64,000 nt of DNA from Undaria pinnatifida (lineage: Eukaryota; Sar; Phaeophyceae; Laminariales; Alariaceae). Position numbers and translations under genes: made by a program. The notes beneath the pieces are model-generated. The model ran no database searches and was not told where the DNA came from. It worked only from the letters and a program-made list of their open reading frames with translations. This document shows positions 52,701 to 59,959 of the stretch, in pieces (within the stretch, counting starts at the first letter, position 1; every line of letters begins with the position of its first letter). The DNA lies in the NCBI GenBank assembly GCA_012845835.1, contig JABAKD010000006.1, forward strand, positions 4,955,044-5,019,043, read 5' to 3'.

Positions 52701-55700
52701 ATCTTCCAAAAATTGCGATGTATTAAAATATTAAATCCACGTACGAAGTACTTTGCAATTCCAACCATTTTGGGACGCACGCACACCAACGCCCAATCAC
52801 GGCCAAGCATCTTAGTTGGGTTGGGTTGCGTTGGGTTCGGTTGTTGGGTTGGATTGGGTTGGGTTGGAGGTTGAGTTAACGGTTTACGGTTTGACGACGC
52901 ATACTTTGCAGTTCCAACCATTTGGGACGCACACACACCAACGCCCAACCACGGCAAAGCAACTTGATTGGGTGGGGTTGCGTTGGGTTTGCTTCTTGGG
53001 TTGGGTTGGGTTTGGTTGGGTTGGGTTGGGTTGGGTTGGGTTGGGTTGGGTTGGGTTGGGTTGGGATGGGTTGGGTTGGGTTGGGATGGGTTGGGTCTGG
53101 TCGGGTTGGGTTGGGGTAACGGGTTACGGCTAACGCCAAATATTGTGCTGTTTCGGTCATTTTGGGACGCACACACACCTACGCCCAATCACAGCAAAGC
53201 ATTTTAGTTGGGTTGGATTGCGTTAGGTTGGGTTATTGACTTGCCTGGCCTTGCCTTGCCTTGCCTTGCCTTGCTTGCGTTGCCTTGGGTTGGCGGTTAA
53301 CAGGTGACGGTTGACGACATTTACTATTAATAGTACCCACCTGCACGAGTTCTTAGCTAAAGCTGCATTAACTGCACCAACCATTGTCTTCGGGGCTAAA
53401 ATTACTTGGAACTAGTGCTTGATACTTCTGTATGCCCTCAAGAGAATAGGCCCCGCCACCCCCCCCCTTTTCTCTACGAACACCATGCTGTAGATATGCG
53501 TCTTTTGTTCAGAGGTTAAGCCGCGCCACGTCCCCCTTCAGACACAGGCTCCTTCAGACACAGGCTACGGTAAGAAAGGGGGTCACCCCTTTTTCAATAC
53601 CGGGTTTGAGTCACTCGCACGCGTGACTCTGTCTGTACCTCGACGACAAACCATGTTCGGCGACTGTTTTTTTGGAGCAGCGTAGTCAGCCATCTCATTG
53701 GGGATTCATACCGAGAAGTTGAAATACAGCACGGCAGCCTTAAGACAGCGAGGGGCGCAGCGGGGTCACTCACTCGCGCGCGAGTGACTCCGAGCCATTG
53801 CGACAAAAAGGGTCCCTTAAAAAAGGGACCCCTTCCCCTTTACCGTAGCTTTGTTCGTCATATGTGGATCAAACATATTACACGCGCGAACGACCTTCCG
53901 TAAATTTTGGTGCAGCTACTGTATATTAGTGAAACGTAGATGTACCATACAGCTTGCAAAGTTGAGTTTTCAATCATTCAATCGGTCGTACTCACAGCTG
54001 ACGTTTTTCAATTTTTATAAGATACTCTTTGACGCATGCTACGATAGAGGTAGCAAGATATGCCTTTTTTTGGCGAAAACGTTTTCTGAATAACGGGGCT
54101 CCTTAACCCACTAATACTATCGTCGGAAAAAAAATAAATAATAGGCCATTTTTTTGTTATTTTCGTGTTGCGTACCTAGGCCCTGGGATTTTTCATCCGG
54201 TAGGTAGCAGCAGTTTAATTTTCTCCAAAATCAGTTTTTGCCTTGGAAAAGTCTTGACCTCTTCACAACTGGAACCCTTTTTTGGGGACAATTTTACTTG
54301 AAGTTAGTGTAGGAATGGATTTGGGGGCTCGGAAGGGGTTAAGCTCCCAAATTGAGTAGTATTAAGAAAAAAAGTGGTGCACCTCTATCACAACAGGCGT
54401 TGTTATCGTTTGTTATCGTGTTCACTGGATGGGGATACGATGAAGGCCACGTACGGTATGGTGGTATCATACCCCCGTTGTTCACTGCCGGAGTTGAGCC
54501 GCGAGGACGAGCGATTCTGTACCCCACTGACGAAAATGCTTCAGGCTATTTGCTTGGACGAGCGACTCTGTGCCTCGCTGACAAAAATACTGATGGGCTA
54601 TTTGCTTGGTGCAGCGTAGCTAACGGATCCATTGCGGATTTCTTATCGCCAATATTAACAACCCGGGAGCTTGACCCATATATTCCAACCCCTTACACCG
54701 TTCTATTCTAACTCCAAGTGTGTTGTTCCCATGTCGGGAGGGAGTGCGGTGCTAAAAGGGTTAAGACCGCGAGGAACGGGGGAGTCACTCTCGCGAGTAA
54801 CCCCGAGCCGCTCCGAAAAAAAAAAACGGGCACAGATTTGACCCACCCCCCTTCCGTACCTTTCGCATACGATTATTTTTTTAGTACCCGGGCGAATGCT
54901 ACTCGTACGATAGAGGTGTGCGGCAATTCATTTATGAGTCTCCTTCTTCATTTCTGGAGCTCTTTTCCTCGCCCATCTTTTTTTTTTTTTTGAAAAAATA
55001 GTTCTAAAAGGCACCCCGATATCGACTATCTCATAGGCAAGGCATGCGACGAAAGAAGAGATGCTCTCAATGTGTCGAACTCCCGGCGGACGTCTTTTTG
55101 ACATAATTTTATTTTCTAAAAAATGCTGAACGAGATTCAAATTCCGACGACTGTAGGTTTCAGGGAGTGCCCCATTGTTCAGAAGATACAATCGCGAAAG
55201 AATGTTACCCCCTTATCGGAGCACGCGTCCCCGGTAAGTAAGTTGGCGTTTCGATTGCTTTCCTCCGTTCAGTTGCGATGTTTTTGATTGGCCCATTTTT
55301 TACTTTGATCTGGCTCACGCAGTCCGCGATCGCATCGTTTTGTATCTGCAGGATGGATTATTGGGACGGACGATTTGTGTGCTAGAGCCGTTGGGTAAAA
55401 CATAACGGGTTTTGGATTACCACAGCGCAGATAAACATGAATTGGGTTGTTTGATTTAGTTGCCCCCCGCCCTCGCCCCTACCCTGCTCCCATGGAGAGA
55501 ATGTTGGTTTAATGTGAAGACAACACACACGTATTGTGCGTTGTTGTGTGGTTTTGTTACCCCTCCCCCCCTCCGCCGGTCTACGGCCATGCATTATCGT
55601 TTCCCCACCCACCCACCCCACACCCCTCTGGTTTTCCCTACATTCGCCTCTTCCTGGCAGTGACATGGTAAATATTACCCCCCCCTCGCCCCCCCTGCTC

Positions 55701-56700
55701 CACGCCCCCCCCCCCCCCCCGCCCGCCCCCGCTCCCGTCCTCTGGTTTTCCGTACATTTCTCTTCCAGACAGTGATATAGTAGTGACCCCCCCCCCGCTC
55801 CACCCACACCACACCCATCTGGTTTTCCCTACATTCGCCTCTTCCCGGCAGTGGCGTGGTAATATTACCCCCCCCCTCGCCCCTCCGTCTCGAAAGAAAT
55901 GCGTGGTCAATGGTCAAATGACTAAGGCGAGCAACAAATGAGTACGTCCCCCTAAACATGCCGCCCCCCCCCCCCCCCCCCCCCCCTCGCCCGTTCCCGC
56001 TCCACGCCCTCCCCTCCCTCCCCCCCCCCTCCTCTGGTACTTCCTACGTTCGCCTCTTCCTCACAGTGGCATGGCACGGTAGAAATTACCCCCCCTTTGC
56101 CCCCCCCCGCTCCCCCGCCCCCCCCTCTCCTCTGGTTCCTTGCGTCCACCTCTTCCTGACAGTGATAAAGTAATGATTACCCCCCATTCGCACCCCCCGC
56201 TCAACCCCCCCCCCCCCCCCTCCTCTGGTTATCCGTACGTTCGCCCCTCCCTGACAGTACCATGGTAATGATTACCCCCCCCTCGCCTTCCCCCCCCGCT
56301 CTGGTTTTCCCCTACATTGGCCTCTCCCTGGCAGTGACGGACGTCTCTCTAAAGCCGTACTACGCGTTCAAGCTGAGCCCTAAGATCGGCTTCTTCATGA
56401 CCGACAACCGAGTAGAGCGCACTCTCCACAGGTCTGTATATGGGGCTGCTAATCGGACTGGATAGAAAACAAAATCCGCCCCCTTTATTGTTGACTATTC
56501 GTCCATGTTTCGAGGTGTATCGTAGTGCTTAGATCTTAGACGCAAAAATGCTTTTCGACGAAAACTGTCTTGATGGCCCAAATGAGGGTGCTGGCGGCCG
56601 AGTCGGAATGAACCGGTAATCAGTTCATGAGACCGGATCAGTGAAAGCAGTGCGTGAGGAAATCGAACACGTTTTGCCGACTCCTGTTGTTGATTGTTGC

Positions 56701-56779
<79 letters not shown>

Positions 56780-59727
56780 ATTATTACAAGGCTCCGCATG
56801 GGCGCCGGCATTCGCCGGCGCCCATGCTTCGGGTAGGGCAGGCCAGCACTTCGACAAGTTAAGGTGTAGCTGTCCGATTTTACACCCATTGAACTTTAAA
56901 GTAGTGCCAAGAGTTTAGTACGAACATGAGATTATGAAGGTCATAATTTGACAGAAGAAGAACGTCAAATACAAAAAAGAAGGCAATGATGGGCGAAACA
57001 CACTGTTGAATGCGCCGTCAAGTAAAAGTTGGCGTCTATCAAACAAAAATACCGAGAAGAGTATTTAGAACCTGCTTCGCCTCTAGGCGAAACGACAGAG
57101 GACTTGACATCAATGAAGAGACTGTATTGCTGTCCCAGTGGCATTGGAGGTTCGAAGTCGACTTGCATCAGACGTCGACATGGGGCCATGTTAGCCGGCG
57201 AGGTTTTGGAAGAAAAGAGCTTTGTTAATTACCTGAAGGCTGTCGCATTGGTCTGCGTGGTCACGGGCGAGGAGGAAAACAGAGAGGAGAGCGATATCTC
57301 GTTGCGGCGGCGTTGTCTAAGATACATGCGGGGATGGCTTTGCTCGTACAGGAGGTTGGCGTAGCGCTTCTTCTCTGTTTTTACTCGGGGAGGCGGGATA
57401 TGTGTATCTGCTGTCTTTTTGCTTCGCGCGTGCTTTCACGTTGTCGAAATCGGACGCGTCCCCTCAATAAATAATATCTGGAGTGCCTCTACCATGACGA
57501 CTGCTGACAGCGCCGTGTGTATTTTCTACTTAGAGACTAATAACACACCTGGTAAAGTTTGCTGGTAGTAGTATTTTTCATTTCGGACTATGCCCATAGC
57601 GGAAAAGGTCGATGTTTAGTATTTTTCATTTCCGACTGAAAGTCCAACTTCAAAAAAAAATAGGCGCAGACACTCTAGTATATTCTTTCAGGATGTACTA
57701 CTGCTGCATGCAGCACCAAAAATACGTAATCTGTCAATACTTATCGCCTAGAGAGAAGAATGAACACATACAAATGAAAAAATCCCGGAAAAGGATACGT
57801 AGGGGTGCTGTGTGTGGTAGTAACATTATACCTTTGCAACGTTTTTTTTCTTGATCCCATTTATTATCCTCGCACCACTTTCGCGCTCCCTCCCAGTAGT
57901 AACTCAGATCCGGGGTCACATAGCGGGCCCTCTCACTTCGGCACGTGCCTTCATTTTCATCGCGAGAAGTCAGCATTTTCTTCCGTCGTCGACTCGCGTC
58001 GAATTGTACATACCCACGCTGCTAGGCGCTCTCAGCAGTTGTTGATCCCTTTTTTTTTCTGCATTTTTGCAAATAGTCAAATCTCATCATGACCAGGTGG
58101 GAATCGAACTCAAGGACAAACAAACGTTAGTAGTTTTCGAGGATAGCCACTAGACCACCAGGGCGACCGGCTGACAATTGAATAAAACAAAACAGGATCT
58201 TTGCATAGAGATCACATTCGCTGAAATTGTAGGATATTACGATGGTTGACGCCGCGTTACCCAGAGAGGTGTTGCCTGTACACAGTGTGCAGTAGTGTCA
58301 GTCAGCGTTATTTGGTTTACTGGTGGAGCCTGTCCTGTGACCGCGGACTTGATTATGCGAGTTAAGGTGAGCACAACAACAACAACAAAACTGCTGCTCT
58401 TGAAGCTCGGAATTTGAAAACAGCGTCACAGGTATATATCGTCGACTATTATTACAGATTATTTACTGCTGTATCATCGATTGCTCGCGCACACGACATG
58501 TTGTCAAGAAGATACCTATTGCTACTACTGTTTACTACCACTGTAGATTGCTGCTGTGTAATGGATTAGTACGCCGCGCGTTGACCCGTTCTCGGGAAAA
58601 AAAATGCCCAGGAATCCGATTTTCGGCTGTGCTTCATCTTACCTCCCGTACGTAGTACGCGTTCACGACCAGGTATATATAGGGGACGGATAAGGGAGGC
58701 GTTGGACAGCGCCCTTCGAACAAAGTGATTTGACCGAGAAATCCTACAGCACTGCCCACTGAGCTTGGCTCAGTGGGTAGTGCTACATATGTTGAACTAC
58801 CAAAATAACCATATATAATGTCGTCAGCGCGCACGCTTGAAAAAGAGAAATGTGAAGTCGGTGAGAATCGAACTCACGACACATAGCACTACCCACTGTC
58901 ACGTGACTCAGTAACTCAGTGGGCTATGCCAAAAAAAGCAACCAAATACGTTTTCGAGTTCGTTAATAAATTTTCACCGACTTCGTAAGAGGGATCTCCG
59001 GAGCTATCCCCTCTCCACGTACTGTTACTGTTTGTTGTACTCAGGAGAACACTGACCACTATCATAACCATTCATAACGTCTCCAGCGCGCACGCTCCTG
59101 AATACCAAATATGATCTGGGTGAGAATCGTACTCACGACACATTCTGCATTGGTTACATAGCACTATATAATGCCCACTGAGCCGAAAGGCAACGACACA
59201 CAGCAGTAGTAGTAGCTACGATAGGGCAAGCGCTTGGAGGCGGTCATGGAAAAAGCGTCGTCGGGAAGAAATTTACATTCCAATTTGGAAATGGTGCCAA
59301 TATGGAAATGCTGTCGCTTGATATTTCCGTTCAAGCTCTACAGATGCCAAGATCCAAGAAAAGCTCGGGCGTATACAGCCCTAAACACACAAAAAAACGC
59401 ACTTCTCGCTTGTCTCGCTCAGCCCACGTAACCGATCCCGGCCAGGTGCGGAACGAATACGGCAAGGCGAGGGGCGTTTGAGCCACCCCCCAAAGACGGC
59501 GCTCGAACGAAGTTATTTGAATGAAAAATCCAGTTCCGAGAATCGCATATTGAGGCCGAGACGAAAAAAACCTCCTGACCGAATCCCCCCCCAAAAGAAT
59601 GATCATATATACGTATTTATTATTAGTATTATTAGTATTATTAGTAGTATTATTAGTAGTGTTATTATTAGTAATATTGTTACTGTTATTGTTATTACTA
59701 CTACTATTTTTATTATTATTATTATTA

Positions 59728-59787
<60 letters not shown>

Positions 59788-59861
59788 TATTATTATTATT
59801 ACTATTATTACTATTACTATTATTATTATTATTATTATTATTACTATTATTTTTATTATTG

Positions 59862-59959
<98 letters not shown>

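Noticed and set aside
52968-53130. (TTGGG)n as an interstitial telomere
   Set aside because: The pentamer is not a known telomere repeat and is embedded in a larger minisatellite with other units, inside a gene.
56495-56857. Minus-strand frame with poly-Asn
   Set aside because: It comes from the (GTT)n microsatellite and the antisense of the decayed exon 9 copy.
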